Positions 17,443 through 26,361 of a DNA stretch of 64,000 nt are shown piece by piece. Numbering within the stretch: the stretch's first letter is position 1; every line of letters begins with the position of its first letter. The position numbers were made by a program, and so were the translations under genes. Under the pieces are notes generated by a model. It ran no database searches and had not been told where the DNA came from. It worked only from the letters and a program-made list of their open reading frames with translations. Source of the DNA: Savagea sp. (GTDB lineage Bacteria > Bacillota > Bacilli > Bacillales_A > Planococcaceae); NCBI GenBank assembly GCA_030152585.1, contig JASLJC010000057.1:32214-96213 (forward strand), read 5' to 3'.

Positions 17443-20073
17443 TCACAGCGCTTCTATCTTCTGAACGACCGTATTTAAAATACCACCGTTTCGGTAATAC
17501 GTTAATTCGACTTCATTATCTAAACGCAATACAACGTCGATCGTTTGTATCGTTTCACCTTCTACGCGTAATGTCACAGTACTGTTCGGTTCCCACGTAT
17601 CAATCGGTGTTTCGACAGAATACGTTTCATCCCCTTTGAGTTGATACGTTTCGGCATTTTCATCTCGTTTATATTGTAATGGTAAAACGCCCATTCCGAC
17701 GAGATTGGAACGATGAATCCGTTCAAAACTTTCGGCTAATACGATCGCTACACCTAACAATTTCGTTCCTTTTGCTGCCCAGTCTCGTGAACTACCGGTT
17801 CCGTATTCTTTTCCAGCTAAAATAATCGATTGTTGCTTCCGCTTCGTATAACGAGAAGCTGCTTCATAAACTGTCACACATTCACCAGTGTCTCTATCTG
17901 TCGTCCAACCGCCGACTTTCCCTTGTGCGAGTTCGTTACGTAATCGCACGTTCGCAAACGTTCCACGGACCATGACGTGATGATTTCCTCGACGTGAACC
18001 GTAATTGTTAAACTCCTCTGGTGATAAGCCTCGTTCTATTAAATAATGACCCGCTTCACTATTTTCAGGAATGTAACTAACGGGTGAAATATGGTCGGTC
18101 GTAATCGAGTCGCCTAGTTTTAATAACGGTACGAGTCGTTGAAGTTGTGCATCTGTCGGTTTCGTCGCATAGGCAGAATCAAAATAAGGAGAACGTTGAA
18201 TATACGTCGAATGTACGTCCCAATCGTAACGTACTCCTTTCGGTGCTTCAATTCGTTCCCACGCGTCGTGTTCATCGACTTTAGCGTAATGAGACGTAAA
18301 CATATTTCCGTCGATATACGCTAAATGATACGCTTCAATTTCTTCTGATGACGGCCAAATGTCGCGCAAATAAATCGGTGCCCCATCTAATGAAGCGATC
18401 GGTTCACTGGCAAAATCAATCGTCATTCGTCCGGCTAAAGCGTATGCGACGACGAGCGGTGGCGATGCGAGATAATTCGCTTGAATATCGGGATGAATAC
18501 GCCCTTCAAAATTACGGTTACCGCTAATGACACTTGCCGCTACGAGTCGTTCTTTTTGAATCGTTTCACTGACACCTTCTTTTAACGCGCCACTATTTCC
18601 ACAACACATCGCACAACCGTAACCATCGACATAAAAACCGATTTGAGCGAGCGCTTCTAACAATCCCCCTCGCTGTAAATAATCCGTAACGACACGCGAA
18701 CCCGGAGCGAGCGATGTTTTGACGTAAGAAGGTGGCTGTATTCCGAGTGCTACTGCTTTTTGGGCAAGTAAACCTGCACCGATCATGACGAACGGATTGG
18801 ACGTATTCGTACAACTCGTAATCGCTGCGAGTACTACAGAGCCATCTGTTACCCGGTCTTGATCATGAGCGAGTTGCGGCCTCTTTTTTGCGAATCCTCC
18901 TTCTTCTACACGTGCTGAAACGAGATGTTCAAATTGTGAAGCGACATTCGACAACGTCACACGGTCTTGCGGACGTTTCGGACCTGCAAGTGACGGTTCG
19001 ATCGTCGACAAGTCAATTGTCATCGTTTCGGTGTAATGGATATCTTCATCACCCGGCATAAGACGTTGTACTTTCGCATACGTTTCCCACAATTCAACGA
19101 CTTCCTCTCTTCCCGTTTCACGGAAATAGTCGAACGTTTGCGCATCTGTCGGGAAAAAGCTCATCGTCGCACCGTACTCGGGTGCCATATTCGAAATCGT
19201 TGCGCGATCTGTTACCGGCAATGAAGCCACTCCTTCACCGTAAAATTCTACAAACTTCCCGACGACACCGTGTGCCCGAAGTCTTTCAGTCAGCGTTAGC
19301 GCTAAGTCCGTTGCGGTTACTCCTTCTCGTAAACGCCCTAACAACTCAACGCCGACGACTTTCGGCAAGACGAAATACATCGGTTCACCTAGCATCGATG
19401 CTTCTGCTTCGATTCCTCCAACACCCCAACCGATCGTTCCAATGCTGTTAATCATCGGTGTATGTGAATCCGTCCCGACGACATTGTCTGCAAAAATGTA
19501 CGTCTCCCCTTCACGGACTTCCGTTTGAATACCAGTTGCTAAATGTTCTAAGTTCACTTGATGGACGATACCGTTTGAAGGAGGTACGACACGTAATTTG
19601 TCAAAACTATGCTGTGCCCATTTCATAAAGCGGTACCGTTCTTCATTACGCTCAAACTCTTTAGCAACATTATAATCGTACGCTTCTTTCGTTCCCGATT
19701 GTTCAATAATGACAGAGTGATCGACGACGAGGTCGACCGGAATTTTCGGATTGACCGCGTTCGGTTGACTTACCGCATCCCGCATCGCTGCCAAATCAAC
19801 GATTGCCGGCACACCGGTAAAATCTTGGAACAAAATACGAGCCGGTTGAAACGGCACTTCTCCTCCGTCTTCTTTTCCCCATTGAGCTAATGTTTCAATA
19901 TGTTCTCGCGTAATGTAACGTCCATCGTATTGCCGAATCGCAGACTCTAATAATAGACGAATCGTCTTCGGTACGTGACGAACGTTCGGATAATCTTTTT
20001 CTAACAATTGTAAGCTCGAATAACGATACGTTTTCCCCTTTACTGTAAATCGGCGGCGATATTTATTTTTCAT
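17443..20073 (-). CDS. acnD: Aconitase-family hydratase, probably 2-methylcitrate dehydratase (AcnD type)
   Basis: The product has 876 residues, an iron-sulphur hydro-lyase of the IRP/AcnA superfamily. The three 4Fe-4S ligands are visible: Cys421 in AAITSCTNTSNPF, and Cys487 and Cys490 in GYGCAMCCGNSG. An extra cysteine at 491 occupies a position that is Ile in B. subtilis CitB. Catalytic regions such as VGTDSHTPMINSIG and NNYGSRRGNH are intact, as is the swivelling C-terminal domain. It is about 30 residues shorter than CitB. The gene directly follows prpF (16-bp gap), which suggests it acts on 2-methylcitrate rather than, or as well as, citrate. A plain citrate aconitase remains possible. 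No prpB or prpC is in the window. Confidence 0.78.
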   Translation of the reverse strand: MKNKYRRRFTVKGKTYRYSSLQLLEKDYPNVRHVPKTIRLLLESAIRQYDGRYITREHIETLAQWGKEDGGEVPFQPARILFQDFTGVPAIVDLAAMRDAVSQPNAVNPKIPVDLVVDHSVIIEQSGTKEAYDYNVAKEFERNEERYRFMKWAQHSFDKLRVVPPSNGIVHQVNLEHLATGIQTEVREGETYIFADNVVGTDSHTPMINSIGTIGWGVGGIEAEASMLGEPMYFVLPKVVGVELLGRLREGVTATDLALTLTERLRAHGVVGKFVEFYGEGVASLPVTDRATISNMAPEYGATMSFFPTDAQTFDYFRETGREEVVELWETYAKVQRLMPGDEDIHYTETMTIDLSTIEPSLAGPKRPQDRVTLSNVASQFEHLVSARVEEGGFAKKRPQLAHDQDRVTDGSVVLAAITSCTNTSNPFVMIGAGLLAQKAVALGIQPPSYVKTSLAPGSRVVTDYLQRGGLLEALAQIGFYVDGYGCAMCCGNSGALKEGVSETIQKERLVAASVISGNRNFEGRIHPDIQANYLASPPLVVAYALAGRMTIDFASEPIASLDGAPIYLRDIWPSSEEIEAYHLAYIDGNMFTSHYAKVDEHDAWERIEAPKGVRYDWDVHSTYIQRSPYFDSAYATKPTDAQLQRLVPLLKLGDSITTDHISPVSYIPENSEAGHYLIERGLSPEEFNNYGSRRGNHHVMVRGTFANVRLRNELAQGKVGGWTTDRDTGECVTVYEAASRYTKRKQQSIILAGKEYGTGSSRDWAAKGTKLLGVAIVLAESFERIHRSNLVGMGVLPLQYKRDENAETYQLKGDETYSVETPIDTWEPNSTVTLRVEGETIQTIDVVLRLDNEVELTYYRNGGILNTVVQKIEAL

Positions 20074-20089
20074 CTTCCATTCCCCTTTT

Positions 20090-21229
20090 CTATTCCAATA
20101 ATGATGCGTTTACGAAAACGTTCCCTTCCATTATTCGTTTCGCTGTTCGTGGCAAGCCAACTCCTTCTACATCTGTTCGTGTCGCATTCCACGTCACATC
20201 AACACGTATAATGCCATCTGGATGCGCAACACGAACGTACGGACGATCAATTGGCGAACTGTAACGTGCCGGAATTGTCCCCTCAATTCCGACAACACTT
20301 GCGACATTGTACAAACCACTTCCGGCAAACGTTCGATGAATCCGGTCCATCGACGTCATTCGGACGAGAATATCGTAGTCGGAAGGATGAATCACAACTC
20401 CACTTGTCGTCGTATACGTTTGCGGCGGATAAACGATCGCTACTTTCGGCACTGCTGGAAACTGCCAAGCTTCTTCTTCATTTTTTGTCACTCCGTATGC
20501 AACAGACGCTTGCACTCGAATACGTCGTAACGTTTCGAGTCGTTCTTTTTCATGTACCCAGTCTGCATTAGACCCATAATCGGTTAACCCTAATGCACTC
20601 GCTTCAACGTAGACGAATGGATTAACAATATCAGCAAACGTTACGTCATAGTGTTCTCCTTCTATGTCTAATGTCGAAACGACGCCGGCTGGAAACGTCT
20701 GTCCTGTTTTGCCTCCGCCGGGTGATAAAATATTCAACCGAATAAACGCTCCTTTTTGGACGACACCTGCCATTTGATCTTCACCGTATACACGCGCTTC
20801 TTTTTGAATGACCGGCACTGTCATTTCGACAACACGGTCGATATTCCGGTTCAACGTTCGAAGCGTCACTGCGACATCATCTTCAGCAATCTCAATGTAA
20901 CGCTCATTGACAGCAAATGCTCCGACACTCGCCATCAAATTTCCGCACGTTCCGACATCGTCTACAATCGGCTCCCCTATACCGATTTGATAAAACGTAT
21001 AATCGAAAGCAACATCTTCTCGACTCGCCGGATGGACGACGATGACTTTACTCGTATGACTCGTCCCGCCGCCAAGTCCATTAATTTGCGACATATTGTA
21101 CGCATCGATCGCTTCTAAAAAAATCGGTCCCCACTTTGAACGTTCTACTGGTAAATCACGTTCATGAAAAAACAATCCCCGACTCGTCCCTCCACGATAA
21201 ATCGCACAACGAACACTTTGTTGTTTCAT
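20090..21229 (-). CDS. prpF: PrpF-family 2-methylaconitate isomerase
   Basis: The product has 379 residues and belongs to the PrpF family of epimerase-like proteins. In the 2-methylcitrate cycle PrpF isomerises the methylaconitate made by AcnD so that hydration can finish. Signature stretches are the N-terminal YRGGTSRGLFF, GGGTSHTSK with Lys61 and GTCGNLMA with Cys95; the Lys/Cys spacing equals that of the catalytic pair in characterised PrpF. The C-terminal half contains the mirrored hydrophobic repeat. It is upstream of and co-oriented with the aconitase gene. Related tautomerases act on other unsaturated acids, so substrate is inferred from the pairing. GGAGGAG lies ahead of the start. 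Confidence 0.86.
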   Translation of the reverse strand: MKQQSVRCAIYRGGTSRGLFFHERDLPVERSKWGPIFLEAIDAYNMSQINGLGGGTSHTSKVIVVHPASREDVAFDYTFYQIGIGEPIVDDVGTCGNLMASVGAFAVNERYIEIAEDDVAVTLRTLNRNIDRVVEMTVPVIQKEARVYGEDQMAGVVQKGAFIRLNILSPGGGKTGQTFPAGVVSTLDIEGEHYDVTFADIVNPFVYVEASALGLTDYGSNADWVHEKERLETLRRIRVQASVAYGVTKNEEEAWQFPAVPKVAIVYPPQTYTTTSGVVIHPSDYDILVRMTSMDRIHRTFAGSGLYNVASVVGIEGTIPARYSSPIDRPYVRVAHPDGIIRVDVTWNATRTDVEGVGLPRTAKRIMEGNVFVNASLLE

Positions 21230-21317
21230 CTTTTTCTCCTCCTATTCATGAAAGCCCTTTCATCTATTTTTAGACACTTCTTTCCTTTTTGCAAGCTTTT
21301 TCCTCTTTTATACAGAC

Positions 21318-21355
21318 AAAAAAACACTTTCTTTCACATGACGTGAAAGAAAGTG
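21318..21355 (-). terminator. Intrinsic terminator after the YhgE/Pip gene
   Basis: A perfect 13-bp stem CACTTTCTTTCAC/GTGAAAGAAAGTG with a 5-base loop is followed by seven Ts on the minus strand, starting six bases past the stop codon at 21361. Confidence 0.92.
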
Positions 21356-21360
21356 CTCGT

Positions 21361-24300
21361 TTACATAATCATTTTGCTTTGACGTGCTCGTTCCATAAAC
21401 TTGTCGCTTGAACGGTTGAAGAATTTTTTCAACGCAACCCCGGCAATAATCGCGATGAATAAATAAACCGACATATACGCAATATTTTTTAAGACGACAC
21501 TCCAAATGAGACCACCAACTGCTTCTCGCATTAATGTAATCCCGTGTGTAAACGGTAAGAAACGGTGAATCTCTTGGAAGAAATCAGGCGCCATCTGAAC
21601 AGGGAATGTTCCCCCTGAACCCCCGATTTGTGTCACGAGTAAAATAATCGCTAACACTTTTCCTGTATTTCCGAAAATCGAAACGAGTGTGTAAATAATC
21701 GTAATAAATACGACGCTAACGAAAATGCCAAGTAAGACGAACATGAGCCGGTCGACGACATAGGCGTCGAGTAAATAAATATCTCCAATCGTAACGATTC
21801 CAGCTTGTGCAATACCGATCGTTACAAATGTAAAGAGACGTCCGAAATACGCTTCGTAACTTCTATATTCTTCTTTATTATCGATATCGACTTTTAATGT
21901 CGAAACGAGAATTAATCCACCCACCCAAAACGCAAGTACTGTATAAAACGGTGACATTGCAGAACCGTACGTCGGGATTGGATATAACTTATGTTCATCT
22001 AAGTTAACAGGTGATGCGAAAAAGTCGCTCACCCGACTCGGATCATTTTTTAAGAAGTTGATCAATTCATCTAAATTTCCTTCTTTTTCAAATTCCCGTA
22101 TTTTATCGGCAATTTCTAAAACAGCATCTTTTGCTTCTGGGAAATGCTCTTCTACAACGTCTAATTTTTCACGTCCCGTCGTCACAGCATCGTCTACTCG
22201 CGTAATAACATCTTGTAAACGTGGAACGACATCTCCAATTTTATCGGCAATTTCATCGGCGCGGTCAACACGCTCGATTGCTGACTGGAAACGATCGTCA
22301 AATGACGGTGAAATATCGTTATGAATATTGTCGATCGATTCTTGTAACGATTGACTCATATCAGCAATCCGCTCATCCATCTTATCGAGCGATTCACCTA
22401 CATTTTGTCGGGAGTCTTCGATACGGCCAATCGACCGATCAATCGAATCTTTAAAATCATCGAGTTGTTCTTGCAAATCGCGTACACGGTCTGCTTGATT
22501 TTCAAAAAATTCCATATTGTCGATATCGTCCATTAACGTTTCGACCGATTGTTGGAGATCTTCGATATTTGTAATACTTTTCGCAACACGTTCTTCGATT
22601 CGCTTCAAAAGGTCGATCATTTTCGTCGGATTTTCGAGTGACTCTTTTAAATCTTGGAACAAAATAACATTTTCTGCTGCTTGTTTCCGTAACGATTCAA
22701 TACGGTCTTCGATTTTTTGACGACGGTCTTTCAATTCTTTCACCGCTCCGTCGACACCTTCAAACAAATAATCTTCCGGACGTTTCACTTCGTCTGAACC
22801 TTTCGCTCGACGTGCATCTTCAATCGACTGACGCATATCATTCATCGCCGCTTGTAAGCCCGTCGGTTTATCTGTATCTGCTCCGACGATTTGTCCAGCA
22901 CTTTCCACGAGAAACGGCGTCCACACACGTGGGTCCGCTACTTTTGCTTCTTTCAGCATACTTTCGACACGTTGTTGTAATTGTTGCAGCGCTTTACGTA
23001 ATAACGTATCGCCTTCTGGTGCTTTTTCTAACAACGTATTTAAACGGGTTAAACGATCGACGACTTCTTCTTTCGTCGCCCCGCTTTCGATCCGTTCCAC
23101 AATATAAAGAACTTCACTTAAAATGTCTGACGGGTAACGGACAGTACGGTCCATTTGTTTCCGTTTTTCTTCTAAATCTTGAATGACCGCTGCGTTAAAC
23201 GCTTTTTCTTTTTTCGAAATTTTTTGTTGTGCATTGTACGCTTTCATTAAAATGATACGTTCATCTAACGTACGACGCATCTCTTCATACCCTTCGCGGT
23301 CACCTGTTCCTTTTTTATATCGTTCAAGCTCTTTTAGAATACGAGGTGCTTCGTCTCGTATCAATAATCGGCGTTTCACCTCTTCAGGTATCGTCTCGCC
23401 TTCTCCGTAATCTTTATCGAGTGCGTCTAAATCATCTTGCGTACGATCGACAGCAACTTTCCATTCCGACATCGTCGGCATTAACGTCGTTTCGATATAG
23501 TTCGCATACGGACCGCCTTTTTTCTCTGACGGTTTTCCTTCTTTATTCGCATCTAAACGGAACCATTCTTCTAACTCATCGTACGTATTTTTTAAATCTT
23601 CCATCTCGTCAATACGACGGTCGAGTGCTGTTAAAATAACATCTTCGCTCAATTCTGCAATCTCATCGATTGTCGTATTAATACTATGGATTAATCGCTC
23701 AATCGCACGATACGCCGCACTGTCGGTATAACCGTTTTCTTCTAAGTCCGCAATTCGTTCGTTCAACCGATCTTGTAAATCGATCAAATCATCTTCTTGC
23801 TCTTGTAAACGATCGAGCAATTTCGAAAGGCGCTCTTTTTCTTTAATCCGATCATCTGCATCGAGTAAAAAATCAATGAGTTCGTCTAGCCGATCATTCG
23901 TATCATCGACGCGGTCTTTTTGACGTTCTAATGCATCGATCAAATCGTCGACCGATCCATCTTTATTTCGAATACGATCAGTCGTATCGTAAATATCTTC
24001 GACCGAATTTTTCGTACGTCCTAAACTATCTGCAATCCGAACGAGTAAATCTTGTACCGATTCATTACTACTTTGTAATCGATCGCGTAAACGGTCGTTC
24101 GTATCGTACATATCTTCTTGAACATCGTACATCCGGTCGACATTTTCAGATGCCCGTTTCGTCGCATCTTTTGCCAAATCTAAGTCACGGTCTGCTGTAT
24201 GCATGAGTGATTCAATTTCTGGTAAATTTTCTTCTAATTCAAATACAGCATCTCGCATATTTTCAATCGACGTATAGTTATCGTCTAAACTAATCCCTAA

Positions 24301-24834
24301 ATCGTTAAATGCCGTTAAAATCGTCTCGTTCACTTCTTTTACGAAGTTACTTTGAATATTTTCAACGACGGCACTTGCACCTGAACCTGTTACTTTCGGT
24401 GAAATTGCGTTCACCTTTTCATTCATATAGTAGTCGATTCCCGGTTTTTCAATATCATCGGACGTCACGCTCACAAGCTTCTCTGAGAAATCTTCTGGAA
24501 TAATGATCGCTCCGTAATAATCTCCATATTTTACACCGTCGATCGCTTCTTCTTTCGTGACGAACTTCCAACCGAGTTGTTCGTTTTTCGCCAATGACTT
24601 AATGACTTCATCACCTATGTTTACTTCTTCGCCGTCTACTTCGGCTCCTTCATCTTGACTTGAAACAGCAACAGCTACACCGCGTGTATTCGAATACGGA
24701 TCCCACGATGCAGCAATGTTGAGCCATGCATATAATGATGGAAGCAAAGAGAGCGCAAGGATGACGATAATCGCTGCGGGGTTTTTCGCAACGTTCATAA
24801 AATCCGTCTTTACGATCTTTAATATATTTTTCAT
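21361..24834 (-). CDS. Very large YhgE/Pip family membrane protein with central coiled coil
   Basis: The product has 1157 residues. It begins with a cytoplasmic arm and one membrane helix (about 18-40). An extracellular YhgE/Pip N-domain follows (GVAVAVSSQDEGAEVDGEEV, DYYGAIIIPEDFSEKL). Residues ~200-900 are highly charged and heptad-like, rich in Asp, Glu, Arg and Leu, with runs such as DRLDELIDFLLDADDRI. Five or six membrane helices form the C-terminal ABC-2-permease-like block (about 940-1145). Relatives include the phage-infection protein Pip and B. subtilis YhgE and YueB; they are phage receptors or linked to type VII secretion. This one is clearly longer than YhgE because of the coiled region. 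No ESX gene is nearby. GAGGAG precedes the start. It lies 107 bp downstream of the AI-2E transporter gene with no terminator seen between. Confidence 0.86.
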   Translation of the reverse strand: MKNILKIVKTDFMNVAKNPAAIIVILALSLLPSLYAWLNIAASWDPYSNTRGVAVAVSSQDEGAEVDGEEVNIGDEVIKSLAKNEQLGWKFVTKEEAIDGVKYGDYYGAIIIPEDFSEKLVSVTSDDIEKPGIDYYMNEKVNAISPKVTGSGASAVVENIQSNFVKEVNETILTAFNDLGISLDDNYTSIENMRDAVFELEENLPEIESLMHTADRDLDLAKDATKRASENVDRMYDVQEDMYDTNDRLRDRLQSSNESVQDLLVRIADSLGRTKNSVEDIYDTTDRIRNKDGSVDDLIDALERQKDRVDDTNDRLDELIDFLLDADDRIKEKERLSKLLDRLQEQEDDLIDLQDRLNERIADLEENGYTDSAAYRAIERLIHSINTTIDEIAELSEDVILTALDRRIDEMEDLKNTYDELEEWFRLDANKEGKPSEKKGGPYANYIETTLMPTMSEWKVAVDRTQDDLDALDKDYGEGETIPEEVKRRLLIRDEAPRILKELERYKKGTGDREGYEEMRRTLDERIILMKAYNAQQKISKKEKAFNAAVIQDLEEKRKQMDRTVRYPSDILSEVLYIVERIESGATKEEVVDRLTRLNTLLEKAPEGDTLLRKALQQLQQRVESMLKEAKVADPRVWTPFLVESAGQIVGADTDKPTGLQAAMNDMRQSIEDARRAKGSDEVKRPEDYLFEGVDGAVKELKDRRQKIEDRIESLRKQAAENVILFQDLKESLENPTKMIDLLKRIEERVAKSITNIEDLQQSVETLMDDIDNMEFFENQADRVRDLQEQLDDFKDSIDRSIGRIEDSRQNVGESLDKMDERIADMSQSLQESIDNIHNDISPSFDDRFQSAIERVDRADEIADKIGDVVPRLQDVITRVDDAVTTGREKLDVVEEHFPEAKDAVLEIADKIREFEKEGNLDELINFLKNDPSRVSDFFASPVNLDEHKLYPIPTYGSAMSPFYTVLAFWVGGLILVSTLKVDIDNKEEYRSYEAYFGRLFTFVTIGIAQAGIVTIGDIYLLDAYVVDRLMFVLLGIFVSVVFITIIYTLVSIFGNTGKVLAIILLVTQIGGSGGTFPVQMAPDFFQEIHRFLPFTHGITLMREAVGGLIWSVVLKNIAYMSVYLFIAIIAGVALKKFFNRSSDKFMERARQSKMIM

Positions 24835-24941
24835 CTTTTGAACTCCTCACCCAAATCAGATGTTCAATCTTATTATTTCCGTCTTCCAACGAGTTGAACT
24901 TCTAATCATCTTACATCATCGAAGGTGAAAAATCTATTTTC

Positions 24942-26051
24942 TCACGACTCCGATTGTTTCGACGTTTTCCACCAATTTAATCCTTCTTTATCATGGAAGT
25001 TAATGAGCATTACCGTTAAAATCGGCGCTGCGATCATACCGAGGAAACCGAATGTCTTCAATCCAACATACATGACAAATAACGCCAATACAGAATTGAG
25101 TCCTAATTTTTGGCCGACAATTTTCGGTTCCATGAAATTACGGACGATCGTAACAATTCCATAAATGACACCGAGCTGAATCGCTAATTTGAAATCACCG
25201 TTAATGACTTCAATGAGTACCCACGGAATCATAATCCCGCCTGTTCCAAATACAGGAATCATATCAAAAATCGCAATACCTGCAGCGACAGCAATCGAGT
25301 TGTCCATTCCTATGACGGTAAACCCAATCGAAAGTTCGATAAACGTAATAAAAGCGATTAAAACGTACGCTTTAACGTAATCTTGGATACTCGATTTAAA
25401 ACTATCACCGGCAGTTCGTCCCATCCGTAAATAGTGGGCTGGAATTTGTTGTTTTAAAAAATGAGTAATTTTATCGTAATCCCATGCAATAAATAAAGAA
25501 GCTAAAACGGCAAAAGATACTGTAATGAAAAAATTCGGTAACGATAAAGATAAATGCGTAATATACGTCGCTAAATCTCCTGAAAGTGAAACGATACCGT
25601 TCGTAATCGCACGCAAGGCATCATTAAATACAGTACGATATTGATCTGTTAATTCCGGTGAAAAGCGATGAAACCATTCTTCACTAAACGTTTGAATTTT
25701 ACGTAATGCTGGCAACACATTGTCGTAATAAATACTCGGTACACTTTGAATTAACTTCCCGAGCCAACCGATTGATTTAAAAATGAGCCATGTAAACACA
25801 CTGCCAAGCGCTGTAAAAAGAGCGATGATAACCGTAATCCCCCACACTTGACGATTTTTTAACGGCGTCACTTTGACGAGCCAACGGACAATCGGCATCG
25901 ACAGCCACGTAATGAACAATGCAATTAAAAATGGCATAATAACCGGAACTATGTATTTTAATACAATACCTATTAATCCTAAAATAATAGCGATATACGC
26001 TATTTTAACGATAAATGATTTTCTTTGAAAATATGTTTGTTGATCTGTCAT
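24942..26051 (-). CDS. AI-2E family transporter
   Basis: The product has about 369 residues with eight or so hydrophobic helices in the layout of the AI-2 exporter superfamily (PF01594). The central region includes a long amphipathic stretch (about 145-200) and the late GMDNSIAVAAGIAIFDMIPVFG and GYVGLK-like motifs of this family. Family members export signalling molecules or exchange Na+ and H+; which applies here is unknown. I place the start at the ATG 26051, which has GTGGGGAT upstream; a GTG four codons earlier (26063) is less well spaced. It could be transcribed with the downstream YhgE/Pip gene. Confidence 0.85.
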   Translation of the reverse strand: MTDQQTYFQRKSFIVKIAYIAIILGLIGIVLKYIVPVIMPFLIALFITWLSMPIVRWLVKVTPLKNRQVWGITVIIALFTALGSVFTWLIFKSIGWLGKLIQSVPSIYYDNVLPALRKIQTFSEEWFHRFSPELTDQYRTVFNDALRAITNGIVSLSGDLATYITHLSLSLPNFFITVSFAVLASLFIAWDYDKITHFLKQQIPAHYLRMGRTAGDSFKSSIQDYVKAYVLIAFITFIELSIGFTVIGMDNSIAVAAGIAIFDMIPVFGTGGIMIPWVLIEVINGDFKLAIQLGVIYGIVTIVRNFMEPKIVGQKLGLNSVLALFVMYVGLKTFGFLGMIAAPILTVMLINFHDKEGLNWWKTSKQSES

Positions 26052-26317
26052 CACAATCCCCACTTTCCTTCTCTTTGATACTTTTTATTAAAATTCGCTT
26101 GCATTTTGTAAAAATTAGATATACAATATAAGTGTCTATTGTACTAGTAACCGAATGGAAATGAAGTTACTTTAGCAATAGGCCGTCTCTTAATCTCTTT
26201 TTTCCTCCGTCTCTACACTACTCATTACACGTGCTATCCCAAAGCGAATGTAACCTTCTAAACTTGTAAACTCTGTAGAGACGGAGCTTTTATTGTACAT
26301 AATGGAAGATGAATATA

Positions 26318-26356
26318 AATAAAAATGGTTTGCTCTCAACGAGCAAACCATTTTTT
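26318..26356 (-). terminator. Intrinsic terminator after the aldehyde dehydrogenase gene
   Basis: The 15-bp arms ATGGTTTGCTC/GAGCAAACCAT plus A/T ends, with a 5-base loop, lie five bases past the stop at 26362 and end in Ts on the minus strand. Confidence 0.88.
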
Positions 26357-26361
26357 GTCGT

